Counted from the stretch's first letter, positions 53,399 through 62,988 are shown. The stretch is 64,000 nt of DNA from Pseudomonas putida (GCF_030159595.1 NZ_BSKJ01000001.1:806001-870000); one strand, 5' to 3'. The notes: generated by a model from the letters alone, not told the origin. Program-made: numbers and translations.

Positions 53399-53971
53399 AT
53401 GAAAACTGGTAAAGAACTGAAACCCGGTACCGTCCTGCGCATCGACAACGATCCGTGGCTGGTTCAAAAAGCTGAGTTCACCAAGTCGGGCCGTAACAGC
53501 GCGATCATGAAGACCAAGCTGAAGAACCTGCTGACCGGCTACAAGACCGAAACCGTATACGGTGCGGACGACAAGCTGGACGACGTGATCCTGGATCGCA
53601 AAGAAGCGACCCTGTCGTTCATCAGCGGTGACTCGTACACCTTCATGGACACCACCGACTACACCATGTACGAGCTGAACGCCGAAGACATCGAAGCCGT
53701 TCTGCCGTTCATCGAAGAAGGCATGGAAGACGTCTGCGAAGCGGTGTTCTTCGAAGGCCGTCTGGTATCGGTTGAACTGCCGACCACCATCAGCCGTCAG
53801 GTTGTCTACACCGAGAACGCTGCTCGCGGCGACACCTCGGGTAAGGTCATGAAGCCTGCCAAACTGAAGAACGGTACCGAACTCCAGGTTGCCGACTTCA
53901 TCAACATCGACGAGTGGATCGACATCGACACTCGCGAAGGTGGCGTCTACAAGGGCCGTTCCAAGAAGTAA
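53399..53971 (+). CDS. efp: Elongation factor P
   Basis: The 190-residue translation factor has three beta-barrel domains. The modified loop is [11 protein letters not shown] with Arg at position 32, the residue rhamnosylated by EarP, instead of the Lys34 modified in E. coli. The family signature at the start of the last domain ([20 protein letters not shown]) is complete. It is directly downstream of earP and ends with a strong terminator. Confidence 0.97.
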   Translation: MKTGKELKPGTVLRIDNDPWLVQKAEFTKSGRNSAIMKTKLKNLLTGYKTETVYGADDKLDDVILDRKEATLSFISGDSYTFMDTTDYTMYELNAEDIEAVLPFIEEGMEDVCEAVFFEGRLVSVELPTTISRQVVYTENAARGDTSGKVMKPAKLKNGTELQVADFINIDEWIDIDTREGGVYKGRSKK

Positions 53972-53991
53972 TCCTTCTTGCAATGAGCACG

Positions 53992-54019
53992 AAAAACCCG
54001 GCTTCGGCCGGGTTTTTTT
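53992..54019 (+). terminator. Intrinsic terminator of efp
   Basis: A stem aaacccggc/gccgggttt capped by a ttcg tetraloop is followed by a T-run. It starts 21 bases after the efp stop and can also serve the convergent ohr gene. Confidence 0.94.
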
Positions 54020-54030
54020 ATGGCTGCGAC

Positions 54031-54459
54031 TTACACGGTCACATGCAGGCGCACATCCACATTGCCACGAGTGGCGTTGGAGTAGGGGCACACCTTGTGC
54101 GCTTTTTCCACCAGCCCTTCGGCGTCGGTCTGGGCCAGGCCCGGCAGGTTGATGTGCAGGTCGATGTCCAGGCCGAAACCGCCCGGGATCTGGCCAATCC
54201 CCACCTTGGCGGTGATCGAGGCATCTGCTGGCAGGGCTTTCTTCTCTTGCCCGGCTACAAATTTGAGGGCGCCGATGAAGCAGGCCGAGTAACCGGCGGC
54301 GAACATCTGCTCGGGGTTGGTGCCGTCACCGCCAGCGCCGCCCAGTTCTTTGGGGGTGCTCAGGCTGACGACCAGCTTGCCGTCGCTGGAGCGGGATTTG
54401 CCGTCGCGCCCACCGGTGGAGGTAGCTTCTGCGATGTACAGCGGAGTGACCTTTTGCAT
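54031..54459 (-). CDS. ohr: Organic hydroperoxide resistance protein
   Basis: The 142-residue Ohr/OsmC-family peroxidase reduces organic hydroperoxides. The peroxidatic Cys is in FAAGYSACFIGALK near 60 and the second in HKVCPYSNATRGN near 125. ATG 54459 (MQKVTPLYIAEATSTGGRDG) is the conserved start. It lies downstream of ohrR on the same strand, with its own promoter containing a repeated operator element. Confidence 0.95.
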   Translation of the reverse strand: MQKVTPLYIAEATSTGGRDGKSRSSDGKLVVSLSTPKELGGAGGDGTNPEQMFAAGYSACFIGALKFVAGQEKKALPADASITAKVGIGQIPGGFGLDIDLHINLPGLAQTDAEGLVEKAHKVCPYSNATRGNVDVRLHVTV

Positions 54460-54523
54460 CTTGAGCCTCGCTAATGTGCTGTGCGCTCCCGTTTGCTGGA
54501 GGGCGCGGATGGGTGTGGGATTT

Positions 54524-54552
54524 AAATTAGCGCGCAATTAGTTAGCGCGCAA
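54524..54552 (-). promoter_or_regulatory. ohr promoter overlapping a probable OhrR operator
   Basis: On the minus strand TTGCGC (54547-54552), a 17-base spacer and TAATTT (54524-54529) form a promoter. The direct repeat TTGCGCGCTAA occurs twice (54542-54552 and 54527-54537), 15 bases apart, so that it covers both the -35 and the -10 boxes. Binding there would block RNA polymerase. Confidence 0.7.
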
Positions 54553-54599
54553 GATAAATCGTCACCGTTCATCCGAACGGCCATTGCACAGCATAGCTA

Positions 54600-55055
54600 T
54601 CAGAGGTTTTTCTGCAGGCTCTCGCGCAGGTTCAGCAGGTCGGCCTGCAGTTGCTGCAGCTGCTCCAGGCTACGCCCGCTGGCCTTGAGGATGCACTGCG
54701 GCACCTCTTTGGCCTGTTGTTGCAGGGCGCGACCTTTGTCGGTCAGTTGCACCATCACCACCCGTTCGTCCTCACGGCTTCGGTTGCGCTGCAGTAGGCC
54801 TTCGCTTTCCAGGCGTTTGAGCAATGGGGTCAGTGAGCCTGGGTCGGTGAGCAGGTGCTGGCTGATTTCGCCCACGGTCAGGCCGTCGCGCTCCCACAGC
54901 ACGAGCATGGCCAGGTACTGCGGGTAAGTCAGGCCTAGTGCCTGCAGCAGTGGTTTGTAGACCTTGGTCATCAGCAACGAGGTGGAGTGCAGGGCAAAGC
55001 AGACCTGGTTGTCCAGCAGCAGCTCGTCACAGGAGGCTTGGGTGTTGGCGTTCAT
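54600..55055 (-). CDS. ohrR: MarR-family organic-peroxide sensor
   Basis: The 151-residue MarR-type winged-helix repressor has the reactive Cys in LLLDNQVCFALHS at residue 19, the position used by OhrR proteins to sense peroxides. The winged helix is about residues 50-110 (GEISQHLLTDPGSLTPLL, REDERVVMVQLT). ATG 55055 is chosen by the AGGA at the usual distance; seven upstream residues are less likely. It lies upstream of ohr on the same strand. Confidence 0.92.
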   Translation of the reverse strand: MNANTQASCDELLLDNQVCFALHSTSLLMTKVYKPLLQALGLTYPQYLAMLVLWERDGLTVGEISQHLLTDPGSLTPLLKRLESEGLLQRNRSREDERVVMVQLTDKGRALQQQAKEVPQCILKASGRSLEQLQQLQADLLNLRESLQKNL

Positions 55056-55112
55056 GCAGGTCCTTGAAGGTATCAATGGGAAATTCTGGCTCGCTGATCA
55101 TTAGTGCGTGCA

Positions 55113-56066
55113 TCACTCGCGCAGTTCATTGCGCAAGGCCAGGTCCCAGGGTGGAATCGGGCTGAAGCGGTTCTTGAGGAATTCGAGCAGTAAACGGCTG
55201 CGAGAGTTCGTTTCATGTTCCAGGCGTAGCGCGTAGATGCCGCTGGTCTCGGCTGCGGGCAGGCCGCCGTCGCAAAACAACGGGACCAGTTCGCCACGCA
55301 GCAGGTATTCACTGATCAGCCAGGTAGGCAGATGGGCAACGCCTAAGCCGGCCAGGGCGCCGAACAGCAGCGTTTCGGCATTATTGGCGGCCATGCGCAT
55401 GCGCGCAGGGCGATACAGGCGGGTTTGCCCGGCCACGCTGAAGCGCCAGGCGAACGGCGGTGCCAGGCCGTCCCAGTCCAGGCCGTCGTGCCCGGGCAGT
55501 TCGCTGGGGCAGGTGGGTACGCCTCGGCTGGCCAGGTAAGCGGGGCTGGCGCAGGCGATGCGCACCATGTAGGCCAGCGGCGTGGCGACCAGGCGGGTGT
55601 CGGCCAGGGGGCCGGCGCGCAGCACCAGGTCGACCTCGCCCAGGTGGCTGCCGTGCAGGTCGACAAAGCTGTCGATCAGGCGCAGTTGCACGTCCAGGCC
55701 CGGGTAGGCCACCAGAAAGTCGGCAATGGCCGGGGCCAGGTGGCGGCGGCCGAACGCGGCGGGGGCATCGATGCGGATCAGCCCTTCCGGGGCGTTGCTC
55801 AGTGATACCGCCTCGGCCCGGGCCAGCCGCAGCTCCTCGATGATGCGCCTGGCCCGTTCGGCAAACGCATTGCCCGCAGGCGTGGCGCGTACGGCGTGGG
55901 TGCTGCGGGTGAACAGGCGGCTGCCGACGGCACTTTCCAGGTTGTCGATGCGCCGGGCCACGGCGGACGGGGTCAGTGGGTGGCGACGGGCGGCGGCAGA
56001 AAAGCTGCCGGTCTCCAGCACATCGAGAAACAGGCTCAACTGGTCGGTCAGGGTATCGGGGCTCAT
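55113..56066 (-). CDS. LysR family transcriptional regulator
   Basis: The 317-residue protein has a winged helix (LDVLETGSFSAAARRHPLTP, ARRIDNLESAVGSRLF) and a substrate-binding domain (GLIRIDAPAAFGRRHLAPAI) of the CrgA-like class. ATG 56066 (MSPDTLTDQLSLF) is preferred. It is divergent from the TauE-type transporter 113 bases away and may regulate it. The inducer is unknown. Confidence 0.92.
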   Translation of the reverse strand: MSPDTLTDQLSLFLDVLETGSFSAAARRHPLTPSAVARRIDNLESAVGSRLFTRSTHAVRATPAGNAFAERARRIIEELRLARAEAVSLSNAPEGLIRIDAPAAFGRRHLAPAIADFLVAYPGLDVQLRLIDSFVDLHGSHLGEVDLVLRAGPLADTRLVATPLAYMVRIACASPAYLASRGVPTCPSELPGHDGLDWDGLAPPFAWRFSVAGQTRLYRPARMRMAANNAETLLFGALAGLGVAHLPTWLISEYLLRGELVPLFCDGGLPAAETSGIYALRLEHETNSRSRLLLEFLKNRFSPIPPWDLALRNELRE

Positions 56067-56179
56067 GGCTGCCTTGCTTTTGCGAAAAGCGCACAGCCAT
56101 TGTGCGCTGCTGTGCGTTTCCCTGCCAGCCTGCAATCGTTAGCATGCTCGCATTATGCAAACAGGCGGATGAGGCCCTG

Positions 56180-56929
56180 ATGATCGAGTGGTTGTTGTAT
56201 ATCGTGCTGGGCGCAGCCCTGGGCACCATGGGGGGCTTGTTCGGCATTGGCGGCGGCCTGATTGCGATTCCGGCGTTGGGCGTGTTGTTCGGCCTGGACC
56301 AGCAACTGGCGCAGGGTACGGCGTTGGTGATGGTGGTGCCGAACGTGCTGCTGGCGCTGTGGCGTTATCACCAGCGTAACCGCATCGAGCTGCGCCATGC
56401 CGTGCCGCTGTCGGCGTGCAGCTTCCTGTTCGCCTGGTTGGGGTCGATCTGGGCGGTGGGGCTGGATGCGCATTCCATGCGTTTGGGCTTTGTCGGTTTT
56501 CTGGTGGCCCTGGCGGTGTGGAACGTGGCGCGGATGTTCATGAAGGTGTCGCCGCCCAGCGCCGAGCTGCGTTATGCCTGGCCGTGGTTGGGTGTGCTGG
56601 GCAGTTTTGCCGGCACCATGGGCGGCTTGTTCGGGGTGGGAGGGGCGGTGGTGGCCACGCCAATCCTGACCAGCGTGTTTGGCACCACCCAGGTGGTGGC
56701 GCAGGGGTTATCGCTGGCGTTGGCGGCGCCGAGCACCTTGGTGACGTTGGTTACCTATGGCGTGCACCATAGCGTTGATTGGAGTGTGGGCATCCCGCTG
56801 GCGGTGGGTGGCTTGCTCAGCATCAGCTGGGGGGTGAAGTTGGCCCATGCATTGCCCGAAAAGGTGCTGCGGGCAATGTTCTGTGTGTTTTTGGTGGTGT
56901 GTGCGGTGATGCTCGGGTTTGAGCTTTGA
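56180..56929 (+). CDS. TauE/SafE family sulfite-exporter-like permease
   Basis: The 249-residue inner-membrane protein has about eight helices and the internal repeat of the family: GTMGGLFGIGGGLIAIPALG near 15-34 and GTMGGLFGVGGAVVATPIL near 143-161. Members export sulfite or sulfo-compounds, or move other anions. ATG 56180 is chosen from the first helix. It is divergent from a LysR gene. The substrate is unproven. Confidence 0.9.
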   Translation: MIEWLLYIVLGAALGTMGGLFGIGGGLIAIPALGVLFGLDQQLAQGTALVMVVPNVLLALWRYHQRNRIELRHAVPLSACSFLFAWLGSIWAVGLDAHSMRLGFVGFLVALAVWNVARMFMKVSPPSAELRYAWPWLGVLGSFAGTMGGLFGVGGAVVATPILTSVFGTTQVVAQGLSLALAAPSTLVTLVTYGVHHSVDWSVGIPLAVGGLLSISWGVKLAHALPEKVLRAMFCVFLVVCAVMLGFEL

Positions 56930-57054
56930 GGTTGTAGGTGGGCGAAGCTCCGCGGCTTACTCCACCCTTGCAGTTCCAGGCGCGGCACAGTCGGTCTTGG
57001 CGCGCTGGCTGGGCTGGCAGCGGCAGGAACTGGCTCGCCTCAGCGCCGCAGATT

Positions 57055-57093
57055 GCGACTTCAGGAGGCCGGGCGCAGGGCTCCTGAAGTCGC
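57055..57093. repeat. 13-bp perfect inverted repeat downstream of the DAHP synthase gene
   Basis: Arms gcgacttcaggag (57055-57067) and ctcctgaagtcgc (57081-57093) enclose 13 bases. There is no T-tract, so it is not a typical terminator. It does not match the REP family. Confidence 0.85.
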
Positions 57094-57105
57094 GAAGGTC
57101 AAGAT

Positions 57106-57140
<35 letters not shown>

Positions 57141-57145
57141 GGCGC

Positions 57146-58492
57146 TTAGCGTCGTACTTGCTTCAACGTCTCGGCAATCAAAAACGCCAGCTCCAGCGAC
57201 TGATCGGCATTCATCCGTGGGTCACAATGGGTGTGATAGCGGTCAGACAACGCATCCTCGGTGATTGGCCGGGCACCGCCAATGCATTCGGTGACGTTCT
57301 GCCCGGTCATCTCGATGTGAATACCGCCAGCATGGCTGCCTTCGGCCTGGTGCACCTGGAAGAACTGCTTCACCTCATCCAGAATCTGCGCAAAATCGCG
57401 GGTCTTGTAGCCACTGCTGGCCTTGATGGTGTTGCCGTGCATCGGGTCGGAACTCCACAGCACCTTGCGCCCCTCGCGCTCGACGGTGCGGATCAGCCCC
57501 GGCAGGTGGTCGCCCACCTTGCTCGCCCCCATGCGCACGATCAGGTTCAGGCGCCCGGGGTCGTTGGCCGGGTTCAACGTGTCGATCAGGCGGATCAGCT
57601 CTTCGGGGTTCATGCTGGGACCGACCTTGACCCCGATCGGGTTGTGCACGCCACGCAGGAACTCCACATGGGCGCCGTCCAGCTGGCGGGTGCGGTCGCC
57701 GATCCACAGCATGTGCGCCGAGCAGTCGTAGTAATCGCCGGTCAGGCTGTCCTGGCGCACGAAGGCTTCTTCATAGTTCAGCAGCAGCGCCTCGTGTGCG
57801 GTGAAGAAACTGGTTTCGCGCAGTTGCGGCGCGCTGTCCAGGCCACAGGCGCGCATGAAGGCCAGGGTTTCGTCGATGCGGTTGGCCAACTGGTGGTACT
57901 TGTCGGCCAGCGCCGAATTGGCGATGAAGTCCAGGTTCCACTTGTGCACCTGGTGCAGGTCGGCAAACCCGCCCTGGGCAAAGGCACGCAACAGGTTGAG
58001 GCTGGCGGTGGCCTGGTGGTAAGCCTGCAGCAGACGCTCCGGGTCGGGGATGCGGCTTTTGGCGTCGAAACCGATGCCGTTGACGATGTCGCCGCGGTAA
58101 GCGGGCAGGGTGATGTCGCCGATGGTTTCATCGCCCGAGGAGCGCGGTTTGGCGAACTGGCCGGCCATGCGCCCCACCTTGACCACCGGGCAGCCGGCGG
58201 CAAAGGTCATCACGATTGCCATTTGCAGCAGCACCTTGAAGGTGTCGCGGATTTTCGCCGCCGAGAACTCGGCAAAGCTTTCGGCGCAGTCGCCCCCTTG
58301 CAGCAGGAAGGCACGGCCTTCGGTAACCTCGGCAAACTGCCGGCGCAGCTCGCGTGCCTCGCCCGCGAACACCAGTGGCGGGTAGCTGGCCAGGGTCTGT
58401 TCAACCTTCAGCAGGTGCGCGGCATCGGGGTAGGTCGGTTGCTGCTGGATCGGCAGGGCGCGCCAGCTGTCAGGGCTCCACGGTTGGTTCAT
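57146..58492 (-). CDS. Class II 3-deoxy-7-phosphoheptulonate (DAHP) synthase
   Basis: The 448-residue enzyme condenses PEP and erythrose-4-phosphate, the first shikimate step. The plant-like type II family is clear from [14 protein letters not shown] near 80, [14 protein letters not shown] near 155, [20 protein letters not shown] near 240-260 and DPMHGNTI near 355. Length is typical. It contributes to the same pathway as aroC at 30 kb. A hexanucleotide repeat follows the stop. Confidence 0.95.
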   Translation of the reverse strand: MNQPWSPDSWRALPIQQQPTYPDAAHLLKVEQTLASYPPLVFAGEARELRRQFAEVTEGRAFLLQGGDCAESFAEFSAAKIRDTFKVLLQMAIVMTFAAGCPVVKVGRMAGQFAKPRSSGDETIGDITLPAYRGDIVNGIGFDAKSRIPDPERLLQAYHQATASLNLLRAFAQGGFADLHQVHKWNLDFIANSALADKYHQLANRIDETLAFMRACGLDSAPQLRETSFFTAHEALLLNYEEAFVRQDSLTGDYYDCSAHMLWIGDRTRQLDGAHVEFLRGVHNPIGVKVGPSMNPEELIRLIDTLNPANDPGRLNLIVRMGASKVGDHLPGLIRTVEREGRKVLWSSDPMHGNTIKASSGYKTRDFAQILDEVKQFFQVHQAEGSHAGGIHIEMTGQNVTECIGGARPITEDALSDRYHTHCDPRMNADQSLELAFLIAETLKQVRR

Positions 58493-58608
58493 CTTGGGCT
58501 CGGTCTTGTAGGTTGTAGGCTATGGGCCATGGTAACAGTTGGCGCTGCGCTTGTTGCATCAAGGGTGTTGACGGACAATGCGCGTTTTTGCGCGGGCGGG
58601 TGGTAAGC

Positions 58609-59364
58609 ATGACGGCGGAACGGGAAGAGCGGCTACTGGCACGGGTAGAGGACGCGTTTGGCGTCATCAGCGTGTACGAAGTGGACGACTACCGCTTTCT
58701 GGAATTCGGCGATGCCATCGAGCAAAGCTGTGTGTTCACGGCCGACCCCAGTTGGCTGGAGTACGACTACACCCGCGCCATGCTGGTGGGGGCGCTGTGC
58801 CACGAGCAGCCTGAGAGCGCGCTGTTTCTTGGCCTGGGTGCAGGCACGCTGACCCAGGCCTGCATGAAGTTCCTGCCGCTGGAAGACATCGAAGCCATCG
58901 AGCTGCGCGCGGACGTGCCGCGGCTGGCCATGGAGTACCTGGGCCTGGATGACGACCCGCGCCTGTATGTGCGCATTGGTGATGCCATTGAGTTGCTGCC
59001 CACGGCCGAGAAGGCTGACTTGTTGTTCGTCGACCTGTACACCGACCACGGGCCGGGCGTGGGGCACTTGGCCTGGAACTTCCTGGCGAACTGTCAGCAG
59101 CAGCTGAACCCGGATGGCTGGTTGGTCATCAACCAGTGGGCCACAGATGATGGCAAACCGCTGGGTGCGGCGTTGCTGCGTGGGTTATACCACCGGCATT
59201 ACTGGGAGTTGCCGGTGAAGGAGGGCAATGTGATCTTGCTGGTGCCGGCGGACCTTGAGCAAACGCTGGACCTGGAAGGGTTGCGAGCCAGGGCCGAGGC
59301 GCTGGCACCGCAGTTGGGGTACAGCCTTGAAGGGTTGATCCGTGAGATTCGGCCGGCTACCTGA
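58609..59364 (+). CDS. Spermidine-synthase-like protein
   Basis: The 251-residue protein has a Rossmann fold of the spermidine synthase/methyltransferase type. It shows FGDAIEQSCVF near 38-48, ALFLGLGAGTLTQACMKFLP near 75-94 and LLFVDLYTD near 145. The Asp-rich polyamine pocket of true spermidine synthases is only partly visible, so the substrate is uncertain. ATG 58609 (MTAEREERLL) is preferred to the in-frame start at 58522. It is divergent from the DAHP synthase gene. Confidence 0.82.
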   Translation: MTAEREERLLARVEDAFGVISVYEVDDYRFLEFGDAIEQSCVFTADPSWLEYDYTRAMLVGALCHEQPESALFLGLGAGTLTQACMKFLPLEDIEAIELRADVPRLAMEYLGLDDDPRLYVRIGDAIELLPTAEKADLLFVDLYTDHGPGVGHLAWNFLANCQQQLNPDGWLVINQWATDDGKPLGAALLRGLYHRHYWELPVKEGNVILLVPADLEQTLDLEGLRARAEALAPQLGYSLEGLIREIRPAT

Positions 59365-59706
59365 AGACGGCGTTGCTTTCTTCGCGGAATCACAGGCGGG
59401 AATCGTTTCAGCGTCTGTTTGATGATGGCCCGATACTGGCCTTGCACCCTGAAAATATTCCTCACGTCCCTGCACGATTTCGGGTATAGTACGCGCCGGT
59501 CTTTTAGCGGACCTCAAAATCAGGTGGTGCAAATCCTCCGAGTCCAGCTTCGGCTGCACGTCCGCTAGGCGGACCTTCCCACGTTTTCTTTTTCAATCGT
59601 TTTCGCAAATCCCCGCCGCCAAAGCTGCCTGGGTGACCTGACGGTCTTTCAAGGCATGTGCAGCTTTGGAGCATGGGTCTTTGCGGATGCACCTAGAGGC
59701 AGACCC
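59365..59706 (+). promoter_or_regulatory. Promoter and structured leader of the DEAD-box helicase gene
   Basis: This 342-base gap has no gene. A -10 box TATAGT is at 59485-59490, with a poor -35. The transcript would start near 59,497 and have a leader of about 210 bases. In it an 8-bp stem (tagcggac 59505-59512 / gtccgcta 59560-59567) closes a branched structure holding a cagc-ttcg-gctg hairpin (59545-59556). Long structured leaders are known for cold-inducible helicase genes. Confidence 0.5.
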
Positions 59707-61389
59707 ATGACCCAGGAAACCGGCGGCTTCGCCGCTCTCGATCTTAATCCGAATATTGTTGCTGCCGTTCTGGCGACCGGCTACGAAGAGCCGTCCGCCA
59801 TTCAGCAACAATCGATCCCGATCATCCTCGCCGGTCACGACATGATCGGCCAGGCGCAGACGGGCACCGGCAAGACCGCTGCCTTCGCCCTGCCGATCCT
59901 CAACAAGATCGATGTGAGCAAGCGCGAACCGCAAGCCCTGATCCTGGCGCCAACCCGTGAGTTGGCGCTGCAAGTTGCTACCGCTTTCGAAACCTACGCC
60001 AAGCAGATGCCAGGCGTGAATGTGGTTGCCGTGTATGGCGGTGCCCCGATGGGCCCACAACTGCGTGCAATCCGCAACGGCGCGCAAATCGTCGTGGCCA
60101 CCCCGGGCCGCCTGTGCGACCACCTGCGTCGTGACGAGAAAGTCCTGTCGACCGTGCAGTACCTGGTACTGGACGAAGCCGACGAGATGCTGAAGCTGGG
60201 CTTCATGGATGACCTCGAAGTGATCTTCGACGCAATCCCGGCTACCCGTCAGACCGTGCTGTTCTCCGCCACCTTGCCTTCGTCGATCCGTTCGATCGCC
60301 GAGCGCCACCTGCGTGAGCCCAAGCACGTCAAGATCCAGAGCAAGACCCAGACCGTCACCGCGATCGAGCAGGCCCACCTGATGGTCCACGCTGACCAGA
60401 AGATCCCAGCTGTGCTGCGTCTGCTGGAAGTGGAAGAGTTCGACGCACTGATCGCCTTCGTGCGTACCAAGCAAGCCACCCTGGACCTGGCTGCCGCGCT
60501 GGAAGCCAAAGGCTACAAGGCTGCCGCGCTGAACGGCGACATTGCCCAGAACCAGCGTGAGCGCGTGATCGACTCGCTCAAGGATGGTCGCCTGGACATC
60601 GTCGTCGCCACCGACGTCGCCGCGCGTGGCCTGGACGTACCGCGCATCACTCACGTGTTCAACGTTGACATGCCGTACGACCCGGAGTCCTACGTACACC
60701 GTATCGGCCGTACCGGCCGTGCCGGTCGCGATGGCCGTGCGCTGCTGCTGGTTACCCCGCGTGAGCGCCGCATGCTGCAGGTGATCGAGCGTGTTACGGG
60801 TCAAAAGGTAGCCGAAGCTCGCCTGCCGAATGCCCAGGCTGTGCTGGATGCTCGCATCAAGAAGCTGACTTCGAGCCTGGCGCCGCTGGTAGCCGAAGCC
60901 GAAGCCACCCACGGCGACCTGTTCGACCGCCTGACCACCGACCTGGGTTGCAGCGCGCGTGCCCTGGCCTCGGCCCTGCTGCGCAAGGCCACCAATGGCC
61001 AGGCACTGGACCTGGCGGCGGTAGAGCGTGAGCAGCCGCTGGTGCCGGGCGTTGGCGCCCCGCGTGGCGAGCGTACCGAGCGTGGTGAGCGCAGCGAGCG
61101 TCCTGATCGTGGTGACCGCGAGCGCCGTGCGCCAATGCCGCTGGCCGAAGGCCGCGTGCGTTGCCGTACCGCCCTGGGTGCCCGTGACGGTATCGCTGCC
61201 AAGAACCTGCTGGGTGCGATCCTCAACGAAGGCGGCCTGGCCCGTGACGCCATCGGCCGTATCCAGGTGCGCGACAGCTTCAGCCTGGTCGAGCTGCCGG
61301 AAGAAGGCCTGGAGAAGCTGCTGTCCAAGCTCAAGGACACCCGCGTGGCAGGCAAGCAGCTGAAGCTGCGTCGCTACCGCGAGGATTGA
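59707..61389 (+). CDS. deaD: DEAD-box ATP-dependent RNA helicase (DeaD/CsdA type)
   Basis: The 560-residue RNA helicase shows all motifs in order: the Q motif (YEEPSAIQQQ), AQTGTGKTAAFALP (I) near 50, PTRELALQV, TPGRLCDHL, DEADEML (II) near 155, SATLPSSI (III), then the second domain with HRIGRTGRAGRDG (VI) near 340. A charged Arg-Glu/Asp-rich linker (about 455-480) precedes a C-terminal RNA-binding domain of the DbpA/CsdA type (near 490-560). It unwinds structured RNA in ribosome assembly and mRNA decay. ATG 59707 follows GAGG. Confidence 0.94.
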   Translation: MTQETGGFAALDLNPNIVAAVLATGYEEPSAIQQQSIPIILAGHDMIGQAQTGTGKTAAFALPILNKIDVSKREPQALILAPTRELALQVATAFETYAKQMPGVNVVAVYGGAPMGPQLRAIRNGAQIVVATPGRLCDHLRRDEKVLSTVQYLVLDEADEMLKLGFMDDLEVIFDAIPATRQTVLFSATLPSSIRSIAERHLREPKHVKIQSKTQTVTAIEQAHLMVHADQKIPAVLRLLEVEEFDALIAFVRTKQATLDLAAALEAKGYKAAALNGDIAQNQRERVIDSLKDGRLDIVVATDVAARGLDVPRITHVFNVDMPYDPESYVHRIGRTGRAGRDGRALLLVTPRERRMLQVIERVTGQKVAEARLPNAQAVLDARIKKLTSSLAPLVAEAEATHGDLFDRLTTDLGCSARALASALLRKATNGQALDLAAVEREQPLVPGVGAPRGERTERGERSERPDRGDRERRAPMPLAEGRVRCRTALGARDGIAAKNLLGAILNEGGLARDAIGRIQVRDSFSLVELPEEGLEKLLSKLKDTRVAGKQLKLRRYRED

Positions 61390-61402
61390 TCCTGGCGCAA
61401 TG

Positions 61403-61438
61403 AAAAAATCCCCGGCCTTGGCTGGGGATTTTTTTTGC
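61403..61438 (+). terminator. Intrinsic terminator of the helicase gene
   Basis: A stem tccccggc/gctgggga preceded by six A and followed by eight T starts 13 bases after the stop. It is probably bidirectional, serving the convergent dioxygenase gene. Confidence 0.93.
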
Positions 61439-61453
61439 CGGCGATAGGGCCCG

Positions 61454-62221
61454 TCAGTCGAACCGATAAATGTCCATCCCCAAGGCACCCAAGGTGAACC
61501 CTTGGTGCACCACGCCGTACTTGCCTCCAGCCCCCATTGCAAAGTACAGCGGCAGCAAATGCTCATCACTGGGATGATTACGCACTGCATAAGGCGCCTG
61601 CTTCCGGTAATCCAGCAGCGCCGCCTGATCATCCGCCTGTAGCCGCTCCACTACCCAATCCCTGAACGCCAGTGCCCAAGGCTCGATCACATCCGGCCCG
61701 GCATGCCAGTCCAGCTCGCCCAGGTTATGGGTAATGCTGCCCGACCCTATCAGCAGAACACCCTCGTCGCGCAGCCCGGCCAGCGCCTGGCCCACCTTCA
61801 CCTGCAGCGCTGGCCCCATATGGCTGGGCAGCGAAACCTGCACCACCGGAATGCTCGCATCCGGGTACATCAGCGAAAGCGGCACCCAGGCCCCGTGGTC
61901 GAACGGCCGTTGCGCGTCCAGGCGGGCCGGCAGGCCGGCAGCCATCAGCCGTTCGCCTACCTTGGCAGCCAGCGTAGGTTCGCCCGGCGCCGGGTACTGC
62001 ACTGCGTACAAGGCTGGTGGGAAACCGTAGAAGTCGTGCCAGGTTTCGGGTTGTACGCTGCTGGTCACCAGCAGTTCACGGCTCTCCCAGTGTGCCGACA
62101 CCACCACGATGGCCTTGGGCCGTGGCAGGCTGTTGGCCAGCCCGGTCAACGCCGGCCCGCTGGCGCCGGGGTGCAGAGCGAGCATGGGGGAACCATGGGA
62201 GATGAACAGGCTGGGCAGCAT
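61454..62221 (-). CDS. Class III extradiol dioxygenase (4,5-DOPA dioxygenase type)
   Basis: The 255-residue LigB-type protein has the metal-site His in LFISHGSPML near 10, SAHWES near 46, the block FDHGAWVPLSLMYP near 115-128 and GSGSITHNL near 160. It resembles YgiD of E. coli, a zinc/iron enzyme that opens the ring of DOPA-like catechols. ATG 62221 (MLPSLFISHGS) is preferred to an in-frame start nine codons upstream. It is convergent with the helicase gene and divergent from tpm. Confidence 0.9.
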   Translation of the reverse strand: MLPSLFISHGSPMLALHPGASGPALTGLANSLPRPKAIVVVSAHWESRELLVTSSVQPETWHDFYGFPPALYAVQYPAPGEPTLAAKVGERLMAAGLPARLDAQRPFDHGAWVPLSLMYPDASIPVVQVSLPSHMGPALQVKVGQALAGLRDEGVLLIGSGSITHNLGELDWHAGPDVIEPWALAFRDWVVERLQADDQAALLDYRKQAPYAVRNHPSDEHLLPLYFAMGAGGKYGVVHQGFTLGALGMDIYRFD

Positions 62222-62331
62222 GGCAAGGTCCTGAAGGTTAAGATGCACTCATCTTCGATCAGAAACTGATCGATATCCATCGCAAGTTTTTCGCGTTTTC
62301 TATCGGTTTTCTCGATAAACAAGGAGCAACC

Positions 62332-62982
62332 ATGGAGCCAGCGTTCTGGTACAAACGGTGGGCCGACAACCAGATCGGCTTTCACCAGGGGCAGGTCAAT
62401 CCTTACCTGCAGGCGCACTGGCCAGCATTGGGCCTTGCGTCTGGCGGTCGCGTTTTGGTGCCTTTGTGCGGCAAAAGCCTTGACCTGGCCTGGTTGGCGG
62501 GTCAGGGGTATCGCGTGTTAGGTGTGGAGCTGTCGCGGCGGGCGGTGGAGGATTTCTTTCGTGAGCATGGGCTTGAGCCCGAGGTGCGTGAGCACGGCGC
62601 CTTCCAGGTGTGGCGTCATGGTGATGTGGAGCTGTGGTGTGGCGATTTCTTTGCGTTGCGGGCGGGTGATATTGGTGACTGTGAGGGGTTCTATGATCGG
62701 GCGGCACTGATTGCGTTGCCGCCGCAGATGCGCCGGCAATACATGCAGGCATTGTCGGCATTGTTGCCGGTGAGCTGTCGGGGGGTGCTGGTGACGCTGG
62801 ATTATGACCAGGCGCTGCTGGCTGGGCCGCCGTTTTCGGTGGGGGATGAAGAGGTGCGGCAGGGGTTTGCCAAGTGGCAGTTGGATGAGCTGGAGGTTGC
62901 GGAGCTTATTCAGGAAAGTCCGAAGTTTTCGCAGGCCGGGGTTACCAGTCTGTTGGAGCGGGTGTACCGGGTTAGCCGGTGA
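62332..62982 (+). CDS. tpm: Thiopurine S-methyltransferase
   Basis: The 216-residue SAM-dependent enzyme methylates thiopurines, and in pseudomonads also selenium and tellurium compounds. It starts [20 protein letters not shown], and has [20 protein letters not shown] near 40-59 and [16 protein letters not shown] near 120-135, all typical of the bacterial family. AAGGAG precedes ATG 62332. A strong bidirectional terminator follows. Confidence 0.94.
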   Translation: MEPAFWYKRWADNQIGFHQGQVNPYLQAHWPALGLASGGRVLVPLCGKSLDLAWLAGQGYRVLGVELSRRAVEDFFREHGLEPEVREHGAFQVWRHGDVELWCGDFFALRAGDIGDCEGFYDRAALIALPPQMRRQYMQALSALLPVSCRGVLVTLDYDQALLAGPPFSVGDEEVRQGFAKWQLDELEVAELIQESPKFSQAGVTSLLERVYRVSR

Positions 62983-62988
62983 CAGCAT

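Noticed and set aside
59593..61632. 679-codon minus-strand frame across the helicase gene
   Set aside because: The plus strand encodes all DEAD-box motifs. The antisense frame has no family resemblance and is a shadow.
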